Assembly (NCBI RefSeq): GCF_020184175.1
Contig: NC_065530.1
Location: 40,525,260 to 40,589,259 of the forward strand
From: Aphis gossypii
Taxonomy: Eukaryota > Arthropoda > Insecta > Hemiptera > Aphididae
Length of the DNA: 64,000 nt
Direction of reading: 5' to 3'
Shown here: piece after piece, positions 12,650-26,949 of the stretch
How the letters are laid out: each line of letters begins with the position of its first letter
Numbering within the stretch: position 1 is the first letter of the stretch
Notes under the pieces: model-generated
The model's database searches: none
What the model saw: the letters and a program-made list of their open reading frames with translations, nothing else
What the model was told of the DNA's origin: nothing
Position numbers and translations under genes: made by a program

Positions 12650-14870
12650 CAGGAAAACGACAAGTCCACTAAAAAAAAAACTAGTTGTAAAAAGAAGTTA
12701 ATTAGGGAAAATATGAGAATCATAAAAACTTGCGTAGATCATTGACATGCTAATAACTTGTTTGGTTTATTTAATTTTTTTTAATTTTAAATAAATGTTG
12801 CCGGTATATTAATAAACGCTTATCCAAATCGTTAGCTATGTATACACTTTGTAGACAGAGGGTATATAATGATATGACATTTAAAACTAGAATCATATTT
12901 TTTTTAACTACAAGGCGAACCAATCATCAAAAGCATTCAAGGACATTAATAATTGATTGATATGAAAAAGATGCAATAGATCGTTAAACTATTCATCAGA
13001 ATAGTTAATATCGGTGTTGAATTGGTCATGAAGACATGAAGTGATAAATTGAATACTATTTAAGAACAGTTTAATGCGATAGATACATTTATTTTGCGAA
13101 ATGAAAACACTGAGTCTTAGAAATAATATTTTAATCGTAAAAAAAAATATTGATTAATGGGTATGAATATAATGACCAAATAATATTTTTAATAAGTTAG
13201 ACAAATCAAACAGCCAATCTTTGTATTAAACTGAAGAAAATAAAAATATACGTCAAGGTAGATTAATAGTTAAGTTAAAGTTAAAGATAATTTTACAAAT
13301 ATGAAATGTATATAAATAAATTCAGACATGACATTTTGACAACAAATTACTTGTTTAAACATTTAATTATTAAGTATCACAAAAAAAGTGAATATAAACA
13401 ATGAAATACTGACATTTTTCTAATATCTCATCTATTAAAATTTCACTAACCAGCTTAAGTATAGGGGGTGATTGATTGTATCCATTTGGAAATGAAATGA
13501 AGTTATCTGAACTCAAGATGTGATAGGTATTTAATTGGTATTTATTGTTACTTTCTCCTCTAAAATTGGGGTCTTAAACAGGATTTTTTTTAAAAGAATC
13601 TTATCCAATACAATACTGTTTTATTTAAATTATTTATTAGTTTTTTAATTTCAACCATTCAAATTAAATTTAGTAAAATTCTTAAATATATATTATGTGC
13701 GTACACACAAATACATAATACATGAATATATCTTTAGATCTAAGGTATAAAATTATTTATTTAAATACGTCCAAATAATAAAACATAAATATATATATTA
13801 TGCAAATTTAAACAATAAAAGTATTTTTATAAAACACTTTTCTTATCATAATTTTAATTAAAATTCCAATCATTACACTACAAAATAAGCATTTAAAAAT
13901 ATTTTTTCTATTAATGCAATAAAATTACGTATCTGTAAATATATGCATTATACTTCACTGCTCAATTATAGCAACAAGTAAACTTTGATAGTAATTAATA
14001 AGTCTTATAAAATTTAAGTTTTAATTTCCTACACAAAAAAAAACTTTTATTTAAAGTGAGTATAAATAAATAAAATCCACAAATAATGACACATCGAAAT
14101 GAACCTAACAGTTTCACAGTTAACAATTATAACTTCATCATTTCCTATTGGCATTTATTGTACATAGATTTTGATTTAATACTCCTGAATTTTCCATTAA
14201 TAATAAAGGAAAAATAGCATAACTAATAGTAAAAATTAATGTTAACAAATATATAGAACATAAACGAACATACTAGGTCATTTTGAACAATTAAGTATTG
14301 TTTGATAGCATATCCCACATGTCAACACTCAAAAAATGTTTATATTGTCTATAATACGATCTCAAATACAAAAAAAATATACAATCAGTTTTTAAACCAT
14401 TTAAATTATGAAAACAATTATAATTTAATAACTATAAGTACTATAAACTATTCATTTACATTACCTATATAATTATAAAATATTAATAAAAATAACAATA
14501 TTGAACAATTAATCAATATAACATATAATATATATTATATATATTGAACAAATACCTACCATTTAATAACTGACTAAAATTAAGGTTTTGTTAAAAACAT
14601 TTATTTCTTTTTTATTAAAACATTAAAATACCTAACAATACCTCGGAGCATAATATTTTTGAGTTGCTTGGTACGAAAGATAATTAACAAAATTTGGTTA
14701 GATAAAAATATAATAAAACAATTATATAAGATAAATATAAAACATAACTACAGCCAAAGAAAAAAGTATTTCTTTTTTTTATAATTCTAAGATTATACGA
14801 CTAATTAATAACCAACTATATAAATGTCTTTACAATTATCAATTCATTTAACCACGTAGTTTCTACGAAA
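12650..14870. other. AT-rich non-coding stretch
   Basis: I see nothing gene-like. The sequence has frequent stops in all frames, AT dinucleotide blocks and A/T homopolymers, consistent with intron or intergenic DNA. Confidence 0.6.
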
Positions 14871-15640
14871 TCATACAAGAAGGTATTTCGTTTACGGCAT
14901 TTTTTTCTATGTTTATCGACGTCATGTAAAAACCATTTAAGCAAACAACACGCGTCAACTGCGATACGATCGAATTTTTATTTTTATTTTTTACTTTACG
15001 AGGATAAAACTACCGGAACTAAGGAAATCTCAAATCTTTTTTTTTATTTATTCTTCAGACTTTAAATCCGTCATCGCGATTATTATACATAGGTACCCGG
15101 CAGCACACCGAACTGGATATAAGGAAAATAGACACACCATGTTTTTTTGTCTACCACAACTATGAATTCCCGTTACACAGTCTGCTTTACATGGATACAG
15201 TCATATACATATATATATATATAATATATATATGGTGGTAACGGTAAAGCGCTCACGTCCAAACACTATAGCCATTAAACCAGTTAAAGGAGCACTCAAG
15301 ACGGCCGTAACATAAATCCCCCAACCGAACAGGTGTGTTTAAACCGTTTTATTATGCTTAAGGCAGGAAAAGCGTGGAAAAATCGAGTTTCAACAAAATA
15401 AAAATAAAACCTAGGTAATAATTCTTTAGCGATGTTTATCACTCTACTCTCTTCCCATCACCATTTACTTTGGTGTAAAAATATAGGGAAGGGTGAATGC
15501 CAAACGCCAGGATTTGGCGCACAAAGCACCGATCGAATGCAAAATGCGCGAAATGACAACAATAGGGCGAATTTTCAAGAGCCACAAATCAAACCACACC
15601 CTCACCCATCCAAAGAATAAAAAAATAAATATTTTTAACC
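14870..15640. promoter_or_regulatory. Balanced-composition island, possible enhancer
   Basis: Composition rises above the flanks. Short motifs with transcription-factor character appear, including tttggcgc (E2F-like) near 15514 inside a small inverted repeat, gccaaacgccaggatttggc at about 15499-15518. Two overlapping plus frames are open for about 60 codons from 15432 and 15493 but have no donor at their ends. A TA-rich run at 15208-15232 separates two sub-patches. I favour non-coding conserved DNA over a gene. Confidence 0.3.
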
Positions 15641-18600
15641 ATAAAATATTCTTAGGATACGGTCTATTTAAAGCCTGAAAGTATATGGTCGTTAAGTTTG
15701 AGCACTCTGAACAAACTTTTTTTTGTGTACAAATTTCTAACTATCGTCCTATTGAACCTTGATATATTTCAAATTTTTGATTAAAATAAAAACACATAAA
15801 CATACAATTATTAATTATAGGCTAACTTTTATACGAATACCAAGTAAAAAATAAACCTTTAACTGTATTATTATACCTATAAGTTCGTTATTGATTAAAA
15901 AAAATCAAGTTAAAATCTCATATTAATTATAATACTAAATTATAATATTTAAGTAATTAAATATTGAACAAGTTTCCATATTGATAATATAATATTAAAT
16001 TGTGTAAATATATACAATTAAGATACAATGACTAATAATTTTTTATTAAGTTAATTGTTATAATCATTATAATAATAAATCAACTAATTTTAAAAGACAT
16101 TTCTAAATTCTCAATTTATTATCATAAATATAGCTGTATACTATAACAGAACAGACATTTGAACCTAACCTTTTATATCTATCGATAAAAATACATAATT
16201 CCAATGAAAAAAGCTACCTCCTTAATAAACCATCAATTTACTAATTTAAACAGATTATAATTAAACTTTATTAGGTACTAAAAAGTGCTATCTTAATTAA
16301 TTTAGATGTATATAATTTAACACAATTAAGCTGATAATATAAAAATAGGATTCTAATATCGTTTTTATTTTCAAACAACTGAATTTAATATTAGTAAAAT
16401 TACTAAAATATTTTCACTAACATTAAATATTTATAACACTCTAAAACTACATAGGTACTAGCTTTTAGCACCCTTCATTTAACGTTACAACGATATAACT
16501 CGTAAAGGTAATTGCATTCTTTATATTATAATGCATTATACCTGGTATATTAATATATTTATTAAATTACACAACACGAATATTATTTACAAAAATGAAT
16601 CACTTAGATAATTTATTAAGTAATTCATAATTTTCATACGATTTTTTTTTTTTGTACAAACACAAAACACATTAAATTATGTAAGTTAAATATCATTAAT
16701 ATTAAATAGGGACTCTTTTAATCTAAAACCAATTTGTTTTCATTGAAGTACTAATCACGAAAAATAATTAAGACCAAATAATTCATAATATCAAGTTGTT
16801 AACAATAAATATAACATCTTTAAAACTTGTTGCTAAAGTTATAACAAAAAGATTTTTTCCTAATTTTTTTTTTCTTATTTGACAATTAAAATTAAATGAA
16901 TATTTAATTGTATTTTATTAAATCGGTATTTTTTCAAAAAATCAGCATTCAAATTATTTTTACAATGCATGATTAATAATAAACATTAATCCGTATGATT
17001 CATTTAAGTTTTAGTATAGCATAATATAGGTATAATAGCCTTTTTAATTTCAGTGTATTGCAAAATAATAAAAACTAAACAACAAAATAACATTAGACAT
17101 ACGGCATTAAACATATGTATGCTATGAATATACGTAGCTACTGTCATTAAGCATAAGATTTTTGGGAGATAATAACAGTGGTCGGATGTTGACTTTGTTG
17201 TTGGATAAACTGGTTATATAGCCAGTCTTATACATAAGACACTGAGAACAAGACTAAAAAAAATTTCTTTATAATATTATCGTCTTGCTGCACTGAGTCA
17301 CATATCATTTATGACCTTGAACAGCAAAGAAAAAATGAATAGTCAACAATAGAGACGCTCTAATAACTTGAATTGTAACACTTGATCCATCTAGTAATAT
17401 TACATACACGCAAGATTATCACGTTAAATGTAATTATTCTTGTCTAAATGAAAACGTGCTACCGTTGTTTTGGTCTTTTTACTGTCAGTGCAGTTTTACT
17501 AAAATAAAAAACTTGTACGTACTAAAGAAAATTAATTTTTAACAAGTATATGAATACAAAAATACATACATAATATAAATATATTATATTAGGTAATATA
17601 AGAGTATTAAATAAGTACAGTCATATAATATATAGTATATACGTATGTATAATAGTATACATATATATTATATTAAGTGTTATTATATATAAATAAATAA
17701 CAATTAGGAAAATAATTCGTTTTTAAAAAGAAAATTATTATCAGACTTTTAAATAAGTTTTAATAAAAAAAAAACAACAATAAATTACAACCTTATATAT
17801 ACTAATTAAATCCAAAAAAATCATATCTCACACCAAAAAAACGTTACAGAAATATGCACTTCAACGAATTAAGTATTAAAACAATATGAAACGAATGGTG
17901 ATACAATAGTGTAGCGGGCCAATGAAATTTCTTCTGAAATTATCCAAAGCAATAACAAAACATTTAATTTATAAAATACAATTTTAAATAGATTTTAGCT
18001 TACCAAAATATTATAGAAATATACTTATAATCTGATGTTTGATACACCATTAACAATATGATTTTTTCAACTAGTGATAAATCAAAAATCACAAAAAATG
18101 TATTTAAATTAATCAATAAGTAAATTTTAGAAATAATTATTCTATACATTATGGTATTTTAAGAAAATAAAGTACTTAAAATATTATATCTATTACGTCA
18201 TTAAGATTTTACAGAACACGAATCTGTTTATTTCAAGTAATACAAATTCCTATGATAATAAGAAATTTTAAAAATTAAAAAACAAAGAGTTGATACAATT
18301 AAATGTAGGCATAAAAATTAAATAATATTTTACATCATATTATAAACAAGAATACTTTACACATCTACAATATAATATGTCTTATAAATTAATAATCGTA
18401 TTATCATGAATACAACAAAAGAAATGAACAATGACTATATGTGCCAGCTGCCATAGTTGTCATGATGGCTATATTATGTTGTACTATTATTGTTATAAGG
18501 GCATTTTAATTGATGTACTGCAGTTTGCTTCTACTGTGATTGAATAATAATATAATATAAAAAAAAATTGACATAGGTACTGCTACATTCAATAATCTTA

Positions 18601-20555
18601 CAAACTAACATAAAATATCATACATTACACCAAAAATTGAGTATAATATTATTTTTACAATACTACTCTAAAACGAGTATAAGAAAAAATTATGATTTTT
18701 GTTAGTTATTATTAAAGTTAGATTTATTTACCAAAATCAAAAATATGAAATTTTGTTTAAAATGAAACTACAAATAAATTGTAAATGTAAAAAAAATTAT
18801 ATTTAAATCAATTAAATAAAAGCATTTTTGTAATATTATAAAGTAAAACATCAAAATGCCTTACGATTCTAAAAATTAAACGTTAAAATATAATTATTAC
18901 TTTTATAAGAAAATATTAAATAAGTAATGCAAAATATTAACAAAAATTATTAAATTAAACAATGGAAGAATCATAATTGACATTATTATTCAATTTTATA
19001 TAATATTGACTAACTGATTATTTAAATTAGTAAAAAAATCATAATTACTCATTAATGTATTACAATTTATTGTAGTTAAAACATTTTTGACAGTACTAAA
19101 TAAAAAAAATGATCGATGGATATTTTCTGTAAAGAAGAAACCGTGCTATAATTTATTAAACGTTAGTTACACTACACAACTACAAATATACATAAAATAT
19201 CGTTCGATTAATATCACTATTATGTTTTTAGAAGTTTCGTGCTAATTTCTAAAATAATGAAATCACTTTGAATGAATTAAGAATGAACGAATTAAACCCA
19301 ATGGGGGTTGAAATTTGTTACACAATAAGTCACGAAATCACGTTACCTCCTTTTAACTTACAAACACAATTGTTATTTTTCTGATTATTATCATAATTTA
19401 ATATGCATAGGATTATTTAAAAAGTGTATAAGTCTGAATCTGAGCAGTACCTTCCAATTTAATTTTTGTTATTTATTTTTAAATTTTCTAAGTAATTAAG
19501 TAATCAAGTGTGTATATTATTATGTATTATTACATTTAAAAAACACTTAATCAAATAAAATATTAATGTGAAAATAACATGAGTTATACAAACAAATATA
19601 TACTTGTTTTCTTAATTTCTTCCAAACGTAAGAAAGTATTAATTGGAAAAACATCAGTGTAATTTAAAAAGAGTTCGCATAGAATAGCAATATATTTTTT
19701 ATACATAAGTATGATTAATTAAAATAATGTATAGATTAATCTTTAATGATTAAAAATATTATGGAATTAAATATTCAATGTTAAGATTATAATAACCGTT
19801 TTACAAAAAGGCATGTATAAAGTTTATAAAAATATTAATCTCATCAGATAACTTTTGCTCATACATGCTTTAGAGCGTGTAAAATAGATGGAGAAATACG
19901 CTATAAATCAAACGTGTTTCAGATTTTCTTTAATGATAAACCACCCTAAAGTTATAGAATGAACTGAATTTGTCCCACGTGACCTAGAAAGAATCGCTGA
20001 AACAATAAATAAAAGTAATATGGTTTTAGTCTACGTTGCGTTGAGTTTTAGGTGGATAAATGGCCTATAAAGAGTATATTATAACCTATCCTTATCGTAT
20101 AATTTTTCGAACCCTTCTCAAAGTATATAAAATAATCGTTTATAAGATTTTATAAATCTAATATTGCTCACAACATATTCAGAAAACACTCGAATTTTCA
20201 AAACTTTTGTACTTTATCACACATTATACATACCTATACTACCTCTTATATATGACGTATAAGTTAATTATAAAAATGTTAAGCCTCTATTCTTAAAGAG
20301 ATTCTCAGTTAAGTAGTTTAATCATAAAATAACTACTACGCTAATAGAAATTTTTTAAGTAAAATAGAAATTACTAAGCAAGATTCATTAAATATAACTA
20401 TATATAAGAAAACTGATTAAAATAAAAGAAGACTTTAATCATACATATTGTAACAATAATTTTAAATTAATTTGAAACTTATTTATTACGCATGTTTGCT
20501 ATTTTAAACTGAAAGAATCCATTTTATTACTAAGCTATACGATTAGCGTTAGAAA
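15641..20555. other. Long AT-rich non-coding stretch
   Basis: Nearly 5 kb without a gene signal. There are many A/T homopolymers and TATA-like alternations, and open frames do not exceed about 60 codons. It is probably intron or intergenic. Confidence 0.6.
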
Positions 20556-20559
20556 TCGG

Positions 20560-20960
20560 ATAACCAATCCTTGAGAGGACCAAAAACTAACCAAGGAAAG
20601 ACCGAGTGACGATGAAAAATGACCCTTAGAGATGACCCCCTTTACCTATCCTATTCGACATTTTTCCTACCATAAATGGTTTTAATTTCGTATCAAGGAC
20701 GTATATACTGGTTGGTCTCTAGGGAAATACTGTGTGTCTATCCTACCATCACTCCCTACGTTCTTAGAAAAACCCCAGGCTGATTTCCCTTCTGGTTTTC
20801 GAAAACCCCCAGAATGTGGCTAATACCTCAGAAAGTTCAGGTCATTTTATATTAAAACAAGAAGACTTTTTTCTGCCGTTCACGCATCACTGATAAAGGT
20901 TGGAAAACTAGCATCGATTCACTGTGACTATAAACAAAACGAGGGTGCAATGATATTTCC
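20560..20960. other. Balanced-composition patch, function unknown
   Basis: The patch has distinctly more C and G than its surroundings (for example gatgaccccctttacc, aaaaccccaggctg, aaacccccagaatg). No frame stays open and I see no splice-bounded exon. It could be an old transposon fragment or a conserved regulatory element. I found no inverted termini. Confidence 0.3.
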
Positions 20961-22000
20961 AATTTAAGGGAAAGGCCAGAAGGTGTATAAAAATCAAGTC
21001 CCAACAAAATCAAGGATTTATATGATAGAAAACTATACTATTATATAGTATAATGGCTATAAAACATAACGATTAAATTAAATGCTATATGAATTACATG
21101 TGACAAATGAACAAACAAAGTTTCACTAGTATAAATAATCGACTTTTATGAGTATATTCATCATAATATGGTAAAAATTTAATTATTTTTTTCATTAGAA
21201 ATCTGCATAATATATACACCTATATATACACGTCATTTTATAGGATATGTTTACATTAACATCATCGTTTATAAGAAGATCATGTTCTTGATAAAGATAA
21301 ATAAAAAATAATCATACAATATTTATAAAATATTTTAATTTTCTAAAATCCAAACATTTGTATACACTAACTCAAATCCATGTGATAATTAATTATTAAT
21401 AAATTTAGTATTCCGTAATAATTTAAAATATTTAATAGGTAATAAAATAATATTTATTTTCATCGGGTAGGTACTCACTTATAATATATTGATTTGTGTA
21501 AATCAAATCAACATAGAAAATAAAACACTAACAACATTAATTATTCATAGATAATTAAATGTAAATTAATGCTTAAATTGTCTTAATTTATAAATAAATT
21601 AATACATTTTATACTTTAATTTGTATTCTTCAATGATAAGATTTTGAATTATTTACAGGTATTAACTAGGTATACAAAAAAATACTAAATAATACATTTA
21701 CTTAATTATTTATTATCCTTATCTTTAAACTAAAATATACTTTCAAGAAATAATATTACCATTTATAGATAAAAAGATGGAAAAAATTGATTTTTCAATA
21801 AATTTGCCGATTTCGATTTAAAATAAAAATAAATACTTTAATTCTAGAAAACATTAATCTTAAAAAGAATTTCTTAAACTAGATAAATGTACATTTATTT
21901 AAAATCAATTACCATTCGATAAAATTGATATATATTTGTTATACACATTGCTATTGTAGGCTAAACCGGACATATGAGCAAATAAAATAAACACAAACAT
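20961..22000. other. AT-rich non-coding stretch
   Basis: Nothing gene-like seen. AT-rich with stops in all frames. Confidence 0.6.
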
Positions 22001-22009
22001 TATTTATGA

Positions 22010-22180
22010 GAAATTGAAACGGACTTGGCAATATCTACAGGCATTCCGCAGACTGCCGGCACGGAAATAGTGCGTCCATACATAACATAAATATTTTGGC
22101 TTATCCAGAAGTTTAATTGGCAAACAATGTCAATACGACGACAGATGCATCGTTTTTTTTTTAAAATACAACTAAAATAA
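22010..22180 (-). other. Open patch on the minus strand, uncertain
   Basis: A less AT-rich 170-bp patch has two minus-strand frames open at once. One reads GRTISVPAVCGMPVDIAKS before a stop near 22000; the other reads YLCYVWTHYFRAGSLRNACR. An A-rich tract precedes it where an acceptor would need pyrimidines, so splice support is poor. It could be a decayed exon or regulatory DNA. Confidence 0.15.
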
Positions 22181-22199
22181 ATAGTCAGGCACATGTATG

Positions 22200-25100
22200 C
22201 GTATTGACGTATTGTATAGGACTTTAGCCTTTATGACACGTGAGACTGAATACAAGGGATTGGACAATAATTGTTTGAATATAATATATAAAATATTAGT
22301 AGTTTAGTTGTCCAACAAATATTTTTTTCTGATAAAATCACAAGAAACACAAAATACAATTCTTATCCAAGGACAAATGGATGATTTTATGGTGGACTAT
22401 ATATATCCGTTAAGATAATGGAGGGTGAATAGTTCCTTTCCCACACGCGTGCATTTTGAATAGAACACGTGTACAAATCAAGAATGATACGAGACACATT
22501 TCAAGAAATAAAAGCATTATTTAACAGCGGGCAAAGGACATAAGGATAAACTCAAAACCTTATAGTGATAATGAATAGCAAAAAATAATATAACTGTAAA
22601 CCAATGAGTTTTGAATTTTAAATCAAATCGTTTATTTGAATAAAATGTCAGCTAAACAAAATATTAGATACAACTAAATAATATTACACTGCACCAAGAA
22701 AATAAAAGAAACTATACATAATTTTAACAATGGTTATTGTAAAAAAGAAAAAATTTAAATAAATATTTTATGTTAAATATTATTATATGCATACATGTGT
22801 AGATATATGTTGTTAAACGAAAAAAAAGTGTTTATCTTAATACGGTAATATATGAATATAAAAGCACGTATGGATAATAATATAAATGTAAGACGTAAAA
22901 TAGTACCTTGCTGTTAGATAATGATAATAATACCCAATTTAAAAATAATAAAACCGTGTGAAATAATATTTTTAAATCAAGAAAATAAAATAAATGTAGA
23001 GAAAGAAGATAGTCATTCATCAAAAGTTGAAAAGTGTGGTGGTAGTTTTAAAACAACGAAGAGTCTGCGTGGGACTTGAATAGTATGTGTATATCAACAA
23101 GACCGATCGTTAAGTAACGATATAACCAGTTTTTACTATTATATCTACAGAGTGCGACAAAAGTCGAACCCACAGGCAATGACCCGACCAGTCATGACCC
23201 ACATTAGAGAATGGAAATAAAAAAACTTGCAATCATCGCGAGCATAACAAATGAGTATTCTACTCACGCGGTATACACCACACACGACTTAATATTTGAC
23301 GTGGTATTATAATACCTCTAATCTTAAATTATTGTGTACATGTAGGTATAATTCGATTATGGTCCCGAAGCGACACGGCGTGGGCATCTCATTTCAGTAC
23401 AATAAAAACGAAAATGTTTTTTGTAGTCCTTGGTTCACAGAAGCATATGCGTTATTATTAGAAAACTGATATATACTAAAAAAAAAACACTATCATTGAA
23501 AAATAAGCAGTGTATTGAAAAACATTTTTTCCACGATATACACGCTACGCTTCGAGATTCCGGATATCCTCTACGTGTTAGTTGACCGGAACCCCCCTTT
23601 AAAAATTTTATGGAAAAAGAAATATCTAAATAACCAACTAGATAAGTAAGATGTGAAAAATTTTTTTACCCACCTATAAATGTAATAAATGTATTTCTTA
23701 TTACCATCAGTGCGTTAGTAACAAGCACGTAAAACAAATTTTATAAATATAGTCATAAACTCATAACAGTATATACCTAGTATACCTGTCTGAATTAGTT
23801 TCAATAAGAATTATAATAATACTATAATCTGAACAATAAAAAATTAACTATATTTTCATAACATAAACGGAAAATAAATCTTAAAACAAAAATGTATGCA
23901 CATTGATTTTAATAGAATAGCACAAACAATATTTTATACTTCGATATTGTCAAAAGCCAAATCACATTCCAACATACATTACATATATTTAAAACACGAA
24001 TAAATCTATAAATCTATAGGTAGGTATATAAAAAGCATGCAATAAATATAATATGTATAGTGTATACATAATACATTAATACATATACCTAATATTTTAT
24101 GTAAAACGAAATAATTTATTTAATCGAAAAAGTATAGAATACACTTTTTTACATTAACCTAACCTATGTACAACAAAATATATTAAGTTTTTAAAATTAA
24201 AATAATATACTAAAACATTGCTTATGATAGATTGTTAATACAACAATCAAAATATTCTTGAAACTAAACATTTTTAATTTTCATGAAAATTCGAAGTAAA
24301 ATAATAACCAAAGTCGTTACAACATAAAATATCTACAAAGAGTGTATATTTGTGAATTTCAAAAAACAAAAATCATTAAACATAATATTTACAATAAACA
24401 AAATCAATATACCTACCTAAAAAAAAAAGTTACTTCTACAAAATACAAATACTTCTTTTTTTTAATCAATCCTTGATGAGAGTCATCAAATAACTTCCTA
24501 CAGTTATCTTAATAATCAAAATCAATTTAAAATTTACGTATATAAACTGTATAAGTTCCCTCAAAAAGTATTACCGTCTATCTAAAACCACATAGGTTCG
24601 TACCTAGTATTCTCATGATGTTAAATGTGAGATAACCTATACAAATTTAATTGAACACCTACAATATTAGTTTTTAACTGTGTGGTATTATTTCATAACA
24701 AATTATTATTTTTTTATATGTTCATCCTTTTTTTTTTTTTGAATGTCATTATTTATACGAGAACATTTTAAAAATGTATCGAATTTATTGTCTAATTTAG
24801 AATAAATGTTGATAAAATGTCTATGACCTCGAAAACCAAACATACTTTAGTATACAAATGCAATCCTCAAAAAACGAACGCTAACTCTAAATATTTATAG
24901 ACAAATGTATTTTGTTGTTCTCATAACTCACTAATAACAGAGAATTGAGAAAAAACAAACGAATTTATTTTAATAAAAAAATACAATCACTCTTTTCTAC
25001 TACTATTTTAAGAACAATTATACAAGTTTTAAAGTATAATTAAATTCATATTATATGTATAACTTTTTACCTATTATTTACATACAAATTAAAGACATCC

Positions 25101-26030
25101 AGAGTCAGGCATCCAAAAGCAGACATATTTAAGTAGTTAACACAAATAATACTTACAAATCCAAAACATTTTTGTCACCAAAAAAAAAAAAAAAATAGTT
25201 ATAATAGATATTAATTGATTTCATAAATAAGTAGATATATTTAAGCAATAGATAATTATTTACTTGACCTTTCAGAACTTATGAATTTCAAACCAGCTGA
25301 ACTCTGAACAAATAACTCAGTTTGACATCATAAATAATTGTACAACACAATAAACATTTTTTATTTTAAACATAACCAACGACTTTAAATCTTCTACTTG
25401 ATACTATTATCATACAAATATATTATAATATAATATACATTTTCTCGATATTTTTCTATCATAAAAAACTTAACACTGTTATTAAATGATAATAATAATG
25501 GAACCTAATATGATGACGTATTCTTCTATAAATTATGTTCATCATAACTTTAGCTAAATTTTTGTCTAAAAATAATTTCACAAAAATTTTCTAATTTTAA
25601 TAATAATATTAACATTCACAGTAGAAACGATCTAAATACTTTATTTTAATGATTTTTTTTTTTTAATATAGATATGGAACTTCGTATATAATATATCTAA
25701 CAATATAATATACGGTATACAATTTTCAAAATTTTGTTTTTTTAGTACTACGATAAGGTATAAACCAATATGATAAAATAACAACCAACTAGATGACATC
25801 AAATATATATAAAAAACCACTATTCCATAAGACGTGAGCCATTATTATAATGTCTTGAACATGGATATTATTAAACAATATATTTATATAACTATTCCTT
25901 CGCATTAACATATAAGTTAAAACCTGTTTTTAACTACTAAACATTAAGTACATTGTTTTTGTGAAATATTATTTATTTTATTTTATTTTATTTACAAACC
26001 CTAAGTATTTCCCACGAAAAAATCTACTTA
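22200..26030. other. Mostly AT-rich non-coding DNA with one balanced patch
   Basis: The interval is AT-rich except for 23080-23600, where CpG-containing motifs are denser (acgcggtata, gaagcgacacggcg, gattccggatatcctctacg). No frame is open for long in that patch. No splice-bounded exon was found. The ATTTT run at about 25969-25994 gives several AATAAA hexamers on the minus strand. Confidence 0.45.
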
Positions 26031-26114
26031 TTAAAACCAACGAACAGCAAAAGTGTATCCAATCGATACTTGTGTGCTTTGTACGTAAATCAAAATGAAA
26101 ATCGAGATCAAGGA

Positions 26115-26167
26115 TTAGGCAGACTCAAAAAGACGCACTTCGTGGGAGCCACCCGGTGCCATCACGA
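26115..26167 (-). CDS. Candidate terminal exon for the signal-peptide gene
   Basis: On the minus strand, acceptor ctctgtccag is followed by a frame reading VMAPGGSHEVRLFESA and a stop. The start phase (two bases completing a codon) matches the donor of the exon at 29246-29321, which would give a 42-residue precursor across a 3.1-kb intron. About 125 nt past the stop, several overlapping AATAAA hexamers occur (25969-25994), suitable for polyadenylation. Against it, the same island is open on the plus strand at 26119-26203, between acceptor attag and donor GAG|GTAAAA, and the mature peptide would be very short. This is one of three rival second exons. Confidence 0.2.
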
Positions 26168-26309
26168 CTGGACAGAGTAATAGGAAACGTGAGAGTCACC
26201 GAGGTAAAAAAAATACACAGTCGAGTGTATTGTGTATGGCCCAGTCACGATACGATAAAAATTGTGTTGCTGTTTCACGGCTTATCGTTAAAAATACCGT
26301 ATACATTAA

Positions 26310-26760
26310 TTCTGAACGATATAATAATATAGTAATATAATGCTCATTGTTAACACAAAAACCGTTTCGAAAACAAACTGAAACAAATTGTACACAGCAA
26401 ATTTATAATATATATGACAGTCGATACATGATAATATCACGCACTATAGCTTGTTGTTTATACATATTGGACGTAACAAACGATTAATACAAGAATATTA
26501 TTTGATAAAATACTAGGAATAGTCATAATAATTAAGTATTAGTATTATTATACACATTGCAGTTGGAACAAAAATAATAGGAAAATTAAAATCATTATGC
26601 TTAATACTGTTTACTAGGCAGTTTTAGTAAAATAAAATACTCCGAACTTAAAAATGTTATTGGTTTAAAGATCAGTTGTATACATAATATACAATATTAA
26701 AAAATAAATACATCCTCATTGTAATGACTTAAAAACTAAAAACTACATACAAAACGACTT
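26310..26760. other. AT-rich spacer
   Basis: Nothing gene-like seen between the two balanced patches at 26.1 and 26.85 kb. Confidence 0.5.
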
Positions 26761-26909
26761 TTACTTTATCATGATATTGGTACAAATGTATAATAGAATT
26801 ACATTTTGTTTAGTTATTAGGTACTTATTGAAGAATGGCGCCAACGGCTGAGGAAATAAGCAATATATGCAGTGCGGACGCCGGAAGGCATAGTCGACTG
26901 ACAGACAAC
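26761..26909 (-). CDS. Alternative terminal exon for the signal-peptide gene
   Basis: The minus strand has a pyrimidine-rich acceptor (ctgtattttcttag) followed by 48 open codons containing CLSVDYAFRRPHCIYCLF, then a stop. Phase agrees with the signal-peptide exon and the intron would be 2.3 kb. The joined product would be 74 residues with four Cys after the signal peptide. The second half is AT-rich and reads like intron translation, so a shorter exon or none is possible. It is the antisense of the ORF at 26835-26948, and at most one of the two is likely to be coding. Confidence 0.2.
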
Positions 26910-26948
26910 CTAAGAAAATACAGACGTCAACAAACATTCAGATTTTAA
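26835..26948 (+). CDS. Small ORF, 37 codons, strong initiation context
   Basis: The ATG has A at -3 and G at +4, the favourable context for eukaryotic initiation. The frame reads MAPTAEEISNICSADAGRHS and then a basic stretch (LRKYRRQQTFRF) before a stop. Composition is balanced only across this ORF and AT-rich immediately outside it, which is unusual for chance. There is no signal peptide. It could be a genuine small protein, the first exon of a gene, or a decayed exon whose true sense is the minus strand. I recognise no homologue. Confidence 0.3.
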   Translation: MAPTAEEISNICSADAGRHSRLTDNLRKYRRQQTFRF

Positions 26949-26949
26949 A

